A stretch of DNA of 64,000 bases from contig CM061919.1 in NCBI GenBank assembly GCA_031002005.1, forward strand, positions 170,607,121 through 170,671,120, read 5' to 3'. A model generated the notes under the pieces. It did not search any database, was not told the origin of the DNA, and saw only the letters and a list, made by a program, of their open reading frames with translations. Below are positions 22,721-34,648 of the stretch, one piece after another. Each line of letters starts with the position of its first letter. Position 1 is the stretch's first letter. Source of the stretch: Vandiemenella viatica. Lineage: Eukaryota > Arthropoda > Insecta > Orthoptera > Morabidae. A program made the position numbers and the translations under genes.

Positions 22721-23490
22721 GGAGATAAATGGCACAAGACACAAAAAAAATGCATTTTAGAAATATTAATATTTTTGCCCTTTAAGGGTCGAATTATGAA
22801 AAATTCCTTTCTTAAAATATAATGTGACCACGATGGAGACCTTGATCTTTAATATGATACCTCATTTATCTATATCGGTTAAATGTAAAGGGAGATAAAT
22901 GGCTCAAGACACAAAAGCGCATTGCAAAAATATTAATAATTTTATCCTTTAAGGGTCTAATTATGAAAAATTCCTGTCTTTATATGATGGCTTTTTTTTT
23001 TAAACTGCTTAACGTCTCTTAACAGCGAGGTCTTTAGAGACAGGAAAGGATGGGGCACAAGGAATGGGAAGGAATTCGGCGATGGCCTTTTGAAGGAAGC
23101 ATCCCGGCATTTGCCTGGAGTGATTTGGGAAACCATGGAAAACCCAAATCTGGATGCCCGGATGGGGATTCAAACCGCCGTCCTCCAGAATGTGAGGCCA
23201 GAACGCTAACCGTTACACCACCATGCTCGGTTTATATGATTTCACCAAAGTGAAGATCTTAATCTTTAAAATGATACTTCAATAAATGTAATTTCAGATA
23301 GGTATCCAGTTAGAGAATTGACTTGAAAAAGGCATTTTAGAAATATTGACTTTCGAACTACAAAAGAAATCTTTTTTTAAAATATGATGTGACCAAAGTG
23401 GAGACCATAAGCTTTAAAATGACACCTCATTTATTGATTTCGGTTAAGTATGAAGGAAATAATGGCTTGTGACCAAAAAAAAAAACTCCT
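22721..23490. repeat. 170-bp tandem array, about four units
   Basis: The marker ggagataaatggc recurs at 22721 and 22891 (period 170). Diverged units follow after the SINE from about 23236 and 23400. Each unit carries atttcggttaa-type, atgtgacca and tggagacc blocks. The array has no open frame. Confidence 0.8.
22989..23230 (-). mobile_element. Full-length SINE with 10-bp target-site duplication
   Basis: tttatatgat at 22979-22988 and 23231-23240 flanks the copy. Its poly-T side is on the left, so it reads on the minus strand. The RNA polymerase III B-box region is present as ggtttgaatccc. It splits the 170-bp tandem array. Confidence 0.9.
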
Positions 23491-23873
23491 TTTACCGTAG
23501 AAATAATATATAAGATTCTGAGGTCCAAGATCTCTGAAGACAGATGGCATTGAATAATGTATTTAGAAAATCACAGTTCCCAGTAGATTAGGATTACACA
23601 CATCAATATCAAAACAGGCCAAAATAAAAAGAAACCAGTATGGAAGTTTGGTGGGATCCTGGTCCAAAATCAGTCCAAAGAAGCATTGTATGCACCAAAT
23701 CAGATCGTGACCAAATAACTTTCATTCAAGACAACAATCCTGGATTCAGCCTACCTGGGAAAATCTGTACATTTCGGAGCAACATAAGAACAGAACTAAA
23801 TAGATGTATATAAAAATTGTTCTGGAGGATGACTAGCCAAGTTAAATGAGTGTTATAATTACATTTACAATAA

Positions 23874-23914
23874 CACAATATTTCGGCAATCTGATTTGTT
23901 GTCGCCATCGCCAC
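23874..23914 (-). ncRNA. Hammerhead-like core in a Penelope-type fragment
   Basis: On the minus strand gtggcgatggcgac is followed by a loop, ttgcc, gaaa and tattg. The stem GGCGA/TTGCC has five pairs with one wobble. The first box (GTGGCGA) departs from CUGANGA at several positions, so this is a relic related to the motif at 42.2 kb. Confidence 0.35.
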
Positions 23915-24893
23915 CAGAAGATTATTACAAAATTTAGTTTCTCCGGTTTATTATTATTATAATTGGTTTTTATTGTGTCAAAAAGTGTTGTAAAATAGTG
24001 ATGTTGTCACCAAACCGATTTGAATGCTCAACCAGCTGGTTTATTGAGGATTGCAATGATTTGGGTGAGTTTAAGGTTTATTTTTTATCATTGAAGTTCT
24101 ATTTAAGGCTGTTATTATATGTTTAGTTAGTTTTTAGATTTTAAATCGCCCTGTGTGTGGGTATAAGCTGTAGTATTGGCTCCTCTAAGATGCCCGTTCT
24201 CCATGTCTCGTAGCAAAAAGGTTAGAATTTAACAAATTCTGAGGTAGCGTACACTATCCTTGCTCTTTTTTTTCTACATTTTAAGAATTCTTCTACCCAA
24301 TAAATAATTTTTTTCATCCACTCAAATGGTTTTCTTCCTAATCAATCACAATTTCGCAGCTCACATTGTCAAATGCCTTAGAAAGATCTAGTGATACACT
24401 ATCAATTTGGCTTTTCTTGTTCATTTCATTCTAAATATCTTGCATGTAACTCAACTGAGACACACTTGAATATCCCTCTCTAAAGCCATCTGGTTGATTT
24501 TAAAACCAGTTTCTTTCCTCATATTTCTGATTTGAGTGCCTATAAATCCCTCTATTAATTTTCTACCATTGATTTCGATCTGATTGGTCTGTTATTTTCG
24601 ACCGTATTTATCATTCCTCCTTTGTAGACCATACTACTATTGCATTTTTCCAGTCTGGTAAGCAACAAGTGTCCAGACTAAATCTAAACAACATTTCAAG
24701 ACAAGGTATGGTACAATGTCGGCTGAATTTCAAAATTTTTAGTCTGCTCATTTCTACTTGTGTGGACAAGTTCCTCCTCTAATTTACACACACACACTTT
24801 CCTGAATCAGCCCATAATGGTTTCATCAAACCAGTTACTTAATATCTCTTCTTTTTTAAAACCCTCAGTAAATCCTTTTCCACCCTTAACTAC

Positions 24894-25140
24894 TTGTACC
24901 GAGCTTGGTGGGTGAGTGGTAATGCTCTGGTCTTGAATTCGGGAGGATGGCAGTTTGAATCCCCATTCGGGCATCCAGATTTGGGTTTTCCATGGTTACC
25001 CCAAATCACTCCAGTTGTATGCCAGGATGCTTCCTACAAAAGGCCATGCCCAAATTCCTTCCCGTTCCTTGTCCCCAGTCCTTTCCACCTATAATGACCT
25101 CAACGTTGATGAGGCATAAAGCCCTAAACAAAGAATATTA
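24894..25140 (+). mobile_element. tRNA-derived SINE
   Basis: It starts taccgagcttggtgggtgag and includes gtttgaatccccattcggg, gggttttccatggttacccc and aaaaggccatgcccaaattc. Ends gccctaaacaaag. No clean target-site duplication seen. Confidence 0.85.
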
Positions 25141-25164
25141 TCTACTCATATAATTATCTGACTA

Positions 25165-28100
25165 GGGGCTATCCACAAATTACATCACATGAATTTCATG
25201 ATTTTTGATGGCCCTCCCTTCCTTGTCACAAGTGGTCACATTTTTTTTTTGTAACCCCCGTCCCCTGAAGTGACATCACATATTTTGCAGTTTTAAATTT
25301 AGAAATTATTAAATTAAAACAGCACTTCAAAAATTATATATATGTTTTATTTAAAATATTTTTCATAAAATCAGCTTTAAATTAAATATTTTAGAAAACT
25401 GCAAAACATAACAAACCAAATGAATTATATAAAAATTATTTATCTTGTGTCCATGAACATTGAACTCATTCTTTTATATTATTTATGACTGGCATAGCAG
25501 TCACTTTGTTCTCGATTTGGATAATGTTGGGAACATTCAATGTGTCAACATCATCTTCACCCAACCATATAACATTGTCAGCATTTATCAAACAAAAACT
25601 TGGATGTCACGTCTAGCTGCAATTCTTTGAACAAGAATCTTTGTGATGGGCCAAACCTCTTGTTACCTCTTATGTGATTGCTTGAATTGGTCAAAGATAT
25701 ATACCACAGATGTCACATTATCATTTAAATACACTTGGATAGAGCCTCCTCGAAGATCGTGCATAATTGTGAAATATGAAACTAATATGATCGGGCGTAC
25801 CCTGAGCAACATTAGGAATAATCCTAATGGCAGATCCTTCCACCACCAGGACAAAAGCCAAACTAAATGGGCACCAGAGAAAGTGATTTTATTATCTAAT
25901 ATCTGTAAACACTCAAAATGTGACTTTTTATTGGTTCAAGAGACACATAGAGGCCCAAATCACATTAATGAGAGACCAAGTGAAAAGTATGGCAGTGCAG
26001 TTTTCGCCAAACCAGATCTTAAAATTCTTTCAACACGGGTAATCTCAGATGGCGAAATAGAGATACTGACCACCGAAATCAAATCATGCACCGTGACATC
26101 AGTGTATAAGCTACCAAATGCCGAATTTAGCTTCACAGGACCACCTAACTTCCACTCCCAACAAACAAAGATTGTTATGGGTGACTTCAATTGTCACAGC
26201 ATATCCTGGGGCTACAGGGAGACTGATAAAAATAGAGAGGACCTTGAAGAATGGGCTGAACGTATGGGCCTAATGCTAATATATTACCCAAAGATGCCAC
26301 CATCTTTCAGTAGTAGAAGATGTCAGGGTGGATATAACAGAGATAACATCTTTTCAGTGAACACATTGCCCAACAGTCAAAGAAGAATGTTATGGAACCA
26401 ACCCCACGTACGCAACACAGATCCATTTTCTGCACTATTGAAGGAATAGTTCAGTTTAAAAGAAGATTTAATCAAACGAGCACAATGGGGAAAGTTCTCT
26501 CAAGAACTAGATGAGGAAGTCCTAAACCTCGACCCATCTCCAAATACATACGATACATTTATTGAAATAGTTACAGCCATCTTACGCAAACATATTCCTC
26601 GAGGCTGCAGAACAACTTGTATCACTGGACTGGATAATGACTCCAAGTTTCTTCTTGAGAGTTATGGGCACCTTTACGAAGATCCTTTTTCTGAAGAAAT
26701 CATACAGACAGGGGAAGATCTCCTACACGCTGTATCTACTGCTAGAAGATATGAATGGTGCAATTTAATGTCAGAGTTAGACATGAAACAGAACAGTCGT
26801 AAGGCTTGGAAATTACTGAAGAACCTCAATAGTGATCCAAGTAGCACTTCGCCTAGCCTCCTTAAAGTTAGTCCAAATGAAATAGCACACCAACTACTGC
26901 TGAATGGAAAGACTAGAAGAAGACCTGAAAACAAAAAGCTCCAAAGCCACTCTGATGAGCAAACCATCTCCATTCACATTTGTAGAACTGTAAGACGTTT
27001 TACAGTCTTTGAATATTAAAAAAGCTGCAGGCTTAGATGACCTGAGAACAGAGCAAATTAAAATTTTTTGGGCCAGCTACAAAGCAGTGGATTGTGAATT
27101 TAATGAATGCCTGCACCTGCAGCTTACAGATCCACAAGATCTGACAGAAAGCCAAAGTTCTGCTAAAGCCTGGAAAGGAACCAACAGATCCAAAAAAACT
27201 TCCGACCAGTTTCACTCCCTTGTCATTTATACAAAGTCTTGGAGAGATTGATCTTCAACCGTATCTCATTGACAAAATGCTCATAAGGAACAGGCTGGTT
27301 TTTGACCTGGTCGGTCATGCTGTGGCCAAATTCTTAACCTGACACAGTATATAGAGGATGGGTATGAAAGAGGACAGGTTACGGGTGTGGCATTCATTGA
27401 TCTCACGGCGGCGTACGATACAGTCGACCACAAAATGTTGATAAGTACTGTATACTCCACCACAAAAGCTTACCATCTTACACAAGTCATCCAGTGTTTA
27501 CTACAAAACAGATGCTTTTATGTCACCCTCCACAATAAGAAGAGTCTCTGGAAAACTCGGAAGATGGCTAGTGTGCTGACCCCGCTCTTGTACAACAAAT
27601 ATACAAATGACCAACCAATTATTCCTGGAACAGGAGCATTCATTTACGCTGATGACACAGCAATTGCAGCTCAAGGTACAACCTTTGAGGCGGTGGAGGT
27701 GAAGCTGACAACAGCTCTTGAGGGTATGGCCAAGTATTATAATGCTAATCACTTGAAGCCCAACCCTAGGAAAACGCAGGTCTGTGCATTCCACCTGAGA
27801 AACAGAGAAGCCAGAAGGAAGCTGAACATCAACTAGAGGATACAACAACTACTATATTGCGATACTCCAAAATATCTGGAAGTAAAGCTTGATCGCTCTC
27901 ATACATTCAAAGCCCATTGTGAGGATCTGAAACTCAAATTATCCACCCAGAACAACATATCCGAAAACTTACAAGTACTTCCTGGGGAGCACAGCCAAAT
28001 GTGCTTCGTACATCTGCCCTGGCACTCAGTTTCTCTGCAGCATAATACTCAGCACCAGTTTGGCAAAAAAACTGCACATGCAGGTTGATATAGCACTGAA

Positions 28101-28772
28101 TGATACTGGCCGCCTTGTAACAGGTTGCCTGAAACCAACTCCTGTCAGCAAAATATACCAAATCATGGGTATAACACCACCTGACATTCAAAGGAAAACA
28201 GCTGCAGAGATGGAGAAGAGGAAACAGACCATGACACCCTTTGTTTGGACACATACCTCAACACGGAAGGCTAAAATCAAGAAAGAGCTTCTTACAGTCA
28301 ACTACAGCCATGACATCTTCACCTGGAGCACGCCATGAACAACTATGGTGAAATTCGTTGCCTTAAGGGCACTGGAGGAATATCGAAGAGGCACTGGCCC
28401 AATGAGAAGGCCATCAGGATTGTGGAATTCTGGTCACACTCCATTTAATTGTGTTCTATAATACATAAGCTTAATATTAATTAATTAATTTTATTTATTT
28501 TGTTTCAATTTGTAATGTTATGTCCTGGACACGAGAAATAAATAATAATAATTTAAATGAGTATGCAGAAGTCATATTTTCTCAAAGGTGGTATTGGCCT
28601 TTCGGCGTACGCCAAAGGTGGCAGACGCGCCACAGGTACAGGTGAACTCGTGCGGCTACCATGTGCCAGAAAGTATACATGTGACCTAATGAAGCTTATG
28701 ACTTGTCCCTCCCTCCCTTGTCACACTTTGTTGACCCTCCCCATTAAGATGTGACATAATTTATGGATGGCC
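25165..28772 (-). mobile_element. TIR DNA transposon copy A, split by LINE-B
   Basis: The ends read ggctatccacaaattacatc (left) and, inverted, ggccatccataaattatgtc (right). The interior aligns over most of its length with copy B at 50741-51488. Without LINE-B the copy is about 790 bp. Both copies hold a fragment of a conserved frame (here NADNVIWLGEDDVDTLNVP), possibly the end of the lost transposase. Superfamily not assigned. Confidence 0.75.
25731..28550 (+). mobile_element. LINE-B, about 2.8 kb, with atttaaat target-site duplication
   Basis: The duplication is at 25723-25730 and 28551-28558. The endonuclease domain (about 25860-26350) has CDFLLVQETHRGPNH and VMGDFNCHSISWG. After broken frames the RT shows LNIKKAAGLDDLRTEQI (27003), VAFIDLTAAYDTVDHKML (27390) and FIYADDTAIAAQ (27637), then TSWGAQPNVLRTSAL. 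Its tail is aaataaataataata. The element seems 5' truncated or lacks ORF1. Several stops make it inactive. Confidence 0.88.
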
Positions 28773-29645
28773 TGCTTGCTGCCCTCAGTCATAGGAATTT
28801 CTAGATGCATCTTTCTGCTATAATATTGCACCTATAATAATTTCATGAACCATTCTTTAGCTTTCCTCTTTGCTGCTATTGATTCCTTGTTTCAATTATT
28901 CCCTATAGTCTTGCTGTCTTAACTCTTGTTTTATCGTATTATCAGCCTCCTAACCACTCTACTATAGTTTGTAAGTTCTGTAGTATCTTCACTTTCTGCT
29001 TTGGCATAAACATTCCTTACCCTTATTATATCTTTGAACCGTCCCACTTCATCTCCAAGGTACTTGTGCCTTCTTTCCATATAATGAACCTTCCCCCAAT
29101 TTTTTTTTCTTTTAGGGAATGTATCCAATGTATTAGTTTCTCTTGTGTGAAATTACCTTGCCTCACTAAGTTATTTAAAAATTTGTCCCTTTGTGTTAGA
29201 TATCTTACTTTATTCCCAGTTTACCCCTGGTAAATTTAAATCCCCATCAGTAGTGACCAGTCTACATTCACCTCTCAACTCTGGATATTTATTTATTTTC
29301 TTTCCAAAAACCCCATCTTCATCATTCAATCTTCCAATGTGGTAAGTGGCTAAAATCTTTTTTTCTTTCATATTACGCTTAAATCTACCCCTAGCAAATC
29401 ATGGCTATGAATTATGAATATTAGTGAACTTCGTAGTCTTTGCTAACTGGTACATCCTAAACCATCGGAGAAAACCTCATTGTCTAGTGTTCCTTCCATC
29501 AACCAAGTCCCTACTCCTATAAATACTTAAGGATATTAATTACCAATTAATTTATCAAATTCTGTTACTTTGTTCATTATACTCCTACAGTTTACAAGTA
29601 AAAGTGTTATAACTGGCTTTTTAATATTTTCAGAATTATTCTTTA

Positions 29646-30148
29646 TCTTCCCACTAGTGACCTTGTCCCATCGTCTGCTAGTTTTTTTTTTTTTTTTTTT
29701 TTTTTTTTAAGGGAAAAAAAAAACCACATCTGCATTTGGTTTACCTTTGCTCACTTACTTTTATCCCCTCACCAGCATCGTCTAAGCCAAAAAATACACA
29801 TTCCCATTTTGCGCCTTCTCGTTGGGTGTAGGCCACATCTAGTGAAACCTCACTTAGCATTGATGCCCACAGGCACAAACCCCCAAGACAAACCTAATGC
29901 TTTTCCTAAACAGAACCTCCATTTACACATTTATAAGCATGATTCAATGATAGCAACTTAGAACTTGCATTAGCTCAACCATTGTAGGCTGCGCCTCCTT
30001 TACTAATTTACCAAGGTTACTCTCTATACTATAGCTCTCGTTTCTGTTAACACAATTCAGTTCCCTCCATTTCCCCCCAACGTATTACATTTTCCATGTG
30101 GCAAGTCTCAGTGTTTACACATCTGATTCCATTGCGGTATGTCTCATC
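29646..30148. other. No gene recognised; poly-T tract
   Basis: Contains a T run of about 26 at 29683-29708 followed by an A run. The rest may be LINE-A 5' sequence but shows no clear motif. Confidence 0.4.
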
Positions 30149-30158
30149 TCATAACACG

Positions 30159-30409
30159 GACCGAGCGTGGTGGTGTAACGGATAGCGTTCTGGCCTCGCA
30201 TTCGGGAGGACGGCGGTTCGAATCCCCGTCCGGGCATCCAGATTTGGGTTTTCCATGGTTTCCCCAAATCACTCCAGGTGAATGCCGGGATGCTTCCTTT
30301 AAAAGGCCATGGCCGAATTCCTTCCCATTCCTTGCCCCCATCCTTTCCCGTCTCTAAAGACCACGTTGTTAAAAAGGGACGTTAAACTGTTACAAAAAAA
30401 AAAAAAAAA
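30159..30409 (+). mobile_element. Best-preserved SINE copy, 10-bp target-site duplication
   Basis: tcataacacg flanks it at 30149-30158 and 30410-30419. The tRNA-like head has an A box (tggtgtaacgg) and an exact B box ggttcgaatcc at 30215-30225. The body has gggttttccatggtttcccc, and the copy ends in about 16 A. It is the reference copy for the family here and looks recent. Confidence 0.95.
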
Positions 30410-30419
30410 TCATAACACG

Positions 30420-31044
30420 ATAAAGGCTTATTCTAAAAAAAATTTGAATTGTGGTCATGTTTGTTTGTCATTGTCCTCCTGGCTTCATCTGTGTGAGTGA
30501 CAGTTTTTACTTACCTCATATGTCATTATTTTTATTACAATTATTATATATTTCTAGACATAGTCATTTTATTTAATTATTGTCTTTAACGGCTATCCTT
30601 ATCCCATAAGAAATAATTAAATTTGAAGATAGCTGAATGCCTCTCTTGAGGTTAAGTATCAGAAGCACTAGATGGTAAAATAAGGATGAATAAATAGATA
30701 TGGAGGTAAAGAGGAGATTATGTATCACATTTGTGCAACCAGTCCTCATATACACAGCATAATGAAATAGGTAAAATTTTAGACTCTGGGGAAGGAACAT
30801 TTAAAGTAAATAACAGTTTGTCTTAATTTATTATCTTTAATTAAATCCATGGAGACTGCTCATATCAATAAATTGGCAACCTTTGGTGAGTCTCGATAAT
30901 GTTCGAAGTCTTAGTTACACTAACTGCTACCACATTGCTCCTTGGCTAACCGGAAATTTCAAACAAGTAACTATATTTTATTTTATTTGTTCTTATATTG
31001 CTAAAAGGAGGTGTAAATTTCAAATAAATAATTGGATTTGATTT
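30420..31044. other. No gene recognised
   Basis: AT-rich spacer. It ends with aaataaataattggattt at 31022, which is repeated at 33007. Confidence 0.45.
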
Positions 31045-31095
31045 TGTACAAAAATCGCTTGGGATTCTAGCCGCGTCAGAATGAAGTCGACTGGT

Positions 31096-31134
31096 GACGT
31101 TTCGAGAGCCGGCAATGCTCCCATTGTCAAACCC
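31096..31134 (-). ncRNA. Hammerhead-ribozyme-like motif of the Penelope terminal repeat (left arm)
   Basis: On the minus strand: ttgacaa, stem gggagc ... gctctc (six pairs, one wobble), gaaa, then cgtc. This matches the hammerhead order CUGANGA, stem II, GAAA and a cleavage triplet ending UC. The ACGU around the short helix III is self-complementary, as in Penelope hammerheads that work as dimers. The first box has two changes from consensus. ggt before the box can pair with acc after the cleavage site as helix I. Confidence 0.5.
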
Positions 31135-32537
31135 TGCTTAACTTCCTGAAAACTGCCGCATGGTAGTCTCTTATATACAGCTACCAGACGGGGTAGGAGG
31201 GGGATTCGCATGGAGGGGTAGCGTCTACTTGGTGACATCATGTTTTGATTGCTATTATATAAGACGTGCCACACTCACAAGGAATTTTGTAGACTCCTGG
31301 TGCTCAGAGAGTGAGACCATCCTTCGGGGTTCATAATAGCTGCCCAATCTTGGGTGGAGGCCGAAAGATAGAGCGCATGCCCTGCTTCTTGTGCAGCCTA
31401 GCTATTTTTGATGTCACATAGGTAAGAAGGCACTTGGTTGTCTCGATCCCTGTCATCTATTTTTTTGTTTGTTTTTTCTTCCAATGATTGCATGTCAAAT
31501 TTCCTTGGAGCCATAACCATTGGGACTAAACACGTGTCGCAGCTCCTCCTATAGATGTTCATTGTCGGACACTGTATTTGCCCTATGGACAAGAGTATTC
31601 AGCGCTCTGGGCTTCTGAGATGGATGGTGGAAGCTAAGGGCATTAAAATAGCGATCAGTGTGCGTAAGTTTTCTATATACACTGTGCCCTAATCTTCCGT
31701 TTGGCTTCTTACATACTAACACATCTAGAAAAGGAAGTGCTCCATCCTTTTCGATTTCTACTGTGAATTTGATGTTTGGGTGAACCACCCCAACATCAAA
31801 TTCACGGTGATACGTAGAACACATGTTTAGTGTCAATGGTTATGGCTCCAAGAAAATTCAACAAACAATCATTGGAAGAAAAAACAAAACCGATGACAGG
31901 GATCAAGACAATCCATGTGCCTTCTTACCTTTCTGCGGAGCAATGACATCAAAAATAGCTAGGCTGCTCAACAAGCAGGGCATCTGCTCTATCTTTCGGC
32001 CTCCTCCCAAGATTGGGCCGCTATTACAAACCCCGATGGATGGTCTCAATCTCTGGGCACCAGGAGACTACAAAATTCCTTGTGAGTGTGGCACTTCTTA
32101 TATAGGACAGACTTTAAGGACGATCGATGAAATATGCAAAGAACATATCTGATATTTTAAACTGGGACAGAAAGAAAAATATGCTATAGTTGAACACGCC
32201 ATTGATAATGGCCATGAGCCATGTTTTGACTAAATGACACGCCTTTGCCATGCAAAATTGGGATAGTGTCATGAAAGAGGCGATTGTAATTAGGCTTAGT
32301 AATAATGTTATAAATCGGGATCAGGGACTCAACTTAAGCAAAACATGGAGGCCGGTTATTAGATTATTGCAAGGCACACAGGACTGGACCATATTAAGGC
32401 ATAATAGTGATCAAAACATGACGTCACCAAGTAGACCCTGCCCAGCAAGACTGCCCCTCCACGCAAATCCACCTCCTCTTCCGTCTGGTAGCCGTATATA
32501 AGAGACTACCGTGTGACGGTTTTCAGTAAGTTAAGCG

Positions 32538-32578
32538 GGGCTTGGCAATGGGAGCAGTGCCGGTTCTCGAAACGTCAC
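32538..32578 (+). ncRNA. Hammerhead-ribozyme-like motif (right arm)
   Basis: Same arrangement as the left arm in opposite orientation: ttggcaa, gggagc ... gttctc, gaaa, cgtc. The box is one step further from CUGANGA. Probably inactive. Confidence 0.45.
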
Positions 32579-32825
32579 CAGTCGACTTCACTTTGACGCG
32601 GCTAGAATCCCGGGCGATTTTTCTACAGTGTTGCCCCCACGAAAATGTACAGGGTTATCTAATTGAATTTTATTTTATCTTCACTTTCTTTTAACAATGT
32701 AAGTGTAACTGTGATGCTATCTGGAAGGCAATTGTTTGTTCCTGGAGCAACAGATCAAAAGTATGAAAAATTTATAGTGGGGGCAGAAATTAAAAAAAAA
32801 TAATTGCAGTGTGGTTTTAATTTAA

Positions 32826-33295
32826 ATTGCCTTTTTGTTTATTTACGATGACTAGACGCAGAAATTCATATAAGGAAAAGAGCATCCAAAGTTTACACTG
32901 TATTATCTGTATCAGTTAGAGGAAACAAATGACAGTATAACCTAAGTTTTTTTGACAGACAACAACAAACAGGGAACTATGTGAAAACTTAGAAAAAGTT
33001 TATACAAAAATAAATAATTGGATTTGATTTTATTTGCAATTATAATGTCAAAAAGGTGATTCGAGTTGAAATGCAATTGTCTGTTGAGTAAAAAAATATA
33101 ATGTGATGTTCCTTTAAATCTACGCGTTGCTATTTGTTTCTTTATGACAATTAAATCAATAAATTTAAGTAATGATTTATTCTCTGTACCAGTTACTAAA
33201 TCCAGGTGCAACGTAATCTAATAATTCTTTGATAGTAGGTAAGAAACAAGGAAGTTTATTAAATAGTCGGAGAAACTTTACAGGAAATGTATGTA
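32826..33295 (+). repeat. Unclassified repeat Z, copy 1, with an insert
   Basis: gcagaaattcatataagg, tttacactgtattatctgta and ataacctaag are shared with 60620-60830 and partly 62826-62930. Sequence about 32975-33238 interrupts the match, which resumes as agtcggagaaac at 33267. No coding sequence. Confidence 0.6.
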
Positions 33296-33299
33296 ATCA

Positions 33300-34550
33300 C
33301 AAAATATATTGTTAAAATAAATCATCATTATTTGGTTTTGAATTCCTTAGATATTTTTTCACAACAATGAAAATTTCCATCATTTTTGCTGTGGAAGTAA
33401 CAAGTAGTACAAACTGAGGGTGACAATAAATACAATGCAAAGAGGAGATTTGTTGTTCATTTTCTTGCTGCGAGTCTGTGTCAATGTGTAATTTGTTACC
33501 TACTGTGGAAGAAAAAGTGAAGTATAAAGTGAGATTTTACTATGTAGAAAGCTAATTTTTTATCACTACTAATGCTGCGGTTCGTAGTATGTAATGCACA
33601 AATTTTTCACTGGCCATGAACACTGCCGGCATTTTATTCTAGTCTGATAACATTAGGACAGACGATGTCAGCCTTAATGTAGACCAAAGACTGTTTCTTC
33701 TGCTAAATACTGGCTTCACTCCCCCATCCCACCCCCCACAAAAAAAAAATATGTGCATGTTTTTTTCTAGCTTTCTGCAGTAATCAGTGATGGGATTCCT
33801 TCTCTCCTTAATGCTATTACAACACCTTTTGCTTTCTATGTGACTAATTTATTTATAGATCTGAATAATTATCTCATTTGATAAGACTAATTATTTCACA
33901 TGACTGGTATTGTTAGACTATATTCATGACCTTTGATCATAAGAAACATAAAATGCGGAAATACTGAACGTAGTTGACTTTACGTATGGTGTTTCAGTTT
34001 GAGCATAAGACAATAAAAGTCGACAACTAGTGTATTATTTATAGACTGGCAATGTGATTATATAAAAGTGTATTTTCACTGTCAATATATTCGAAAATGG
34101 TGTGTATTATATATATAATTTCTGAAATTGATTTATCGTGCACAATTCTGTGAAGTTTTGTACTGATGAGGACATACCATATGTATTTCAGATACAGAAA
34201 AAAGCAGAATCTTTATATATAAAATCATGGACGTGTGTAAATCCGCATCATCAAGGACATACCATTGAACCAGTTCAGGCCATACTCGCACAAATATCAT
34301 TGAGGTGTCATTCCGATAGGTTGTGATGACCGCTATTACTCTGTATTTGAGAAGCATTGCCACACTACTCCTGTTTGATTCTTTTTTGTTTTTTGAGTAT
34401 GGATATTTATTTCACAAGTTTCGTTAAATGTAGTAGATGCATTAAAATGAAATATGTTAGTTAAATTTAATAAGTAATATTTAATTTACCTGAACACTCA
34501 CATGTTCTAGTAGATGATAATTTTTGTGTTGCAATGAACTATGAAGCAAA
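33300..34550. other. No gene recognised
   Basis: AT-rich intergenic sequence with poly-A and poly-T runs. Short open frames have no recognisable product. Confidence 0.45.
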
Positions 34551-34564
34551 GATGTTTTAGACAG

Positions 34565-34648
34565 ATATTTTTTAATAAAAATCCGTCTTCTAACAACTGG
34601 TTTTAAATAAAACCAGTTGTTAGAAGATGGATTTTTATTAAAAAATAT
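34565..34648. repeat. Near-perfect palindrome, 41-bp arms, flanked by 16-bp direct repeat
   Basis: Arms 34565-34605 and 34608-34648 differ at one position around a 2-base centre. atgttttagacagata occurs at 34552-34567 and 34688-34703, like a target-site duplication around a small foldback insert. Confidence 0.85.

Larger units (their letters stand above)
24250..29645 (-). mobile_element. LINE-A copy split by nested insertions
   Basis: The endonuclease end is on the right. Minus-strand frames at 29645-28860 give ITLLLVNCRSIMNK, VTTDGDLNLPGVNW and YLGDEVGRFKDIIRVRN. The RT is on the left, 24890-24250, with AIVVW-type entry, MVEKLIEGFIGTQI and SLDLSKAFDNV. Between them lie a SINE (24894-25140) and a DNA transposon (25165-28772), which itself contains LINE-B. 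Frames are broken throughout. Confidence 0.7.
31047..32640. mobile_element. Head-to-head pair of Penelope-like elements (RT + GIY-YIG)
   Basis: The left arm (31836-31047, minus) encodes the end of a Penelope-type RT: LPFLDVLVCKKPNGRLGHSV and YRKLTHTDRYFNALSFHHPS. It then runs to the 3' end with an internal deletion of about 300 bp at ttatata. The right arm (31825-32640, plus) repeats that downstream part in opposite orientation and keeps the GIY-YIG endonuclease: IPCECGTSYIGQTLRTIDE, the EHAIDNGH segment and the later MKEAIVIRLSNN with the metal-binding Glu, broken by stops. Both arms end with cgaaacgtcaccagtcgact and an aatccc-type segment. Duplicated, inverted arms are a known habit of this superfamily. 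Confidence 0.85.

Noticed and set aside
22721..23490. CRISPR-like or ribozyme-bearing tandem array
   Set aside because: Units are long and contiguous without spacers, and no CUGANGA/GAAA combination was found in them.
30159..30240. Possible real tRNA gene
   Set aside because: It has pol III boxes but is the head of a SINE with body, A-tail and target-site duplication.
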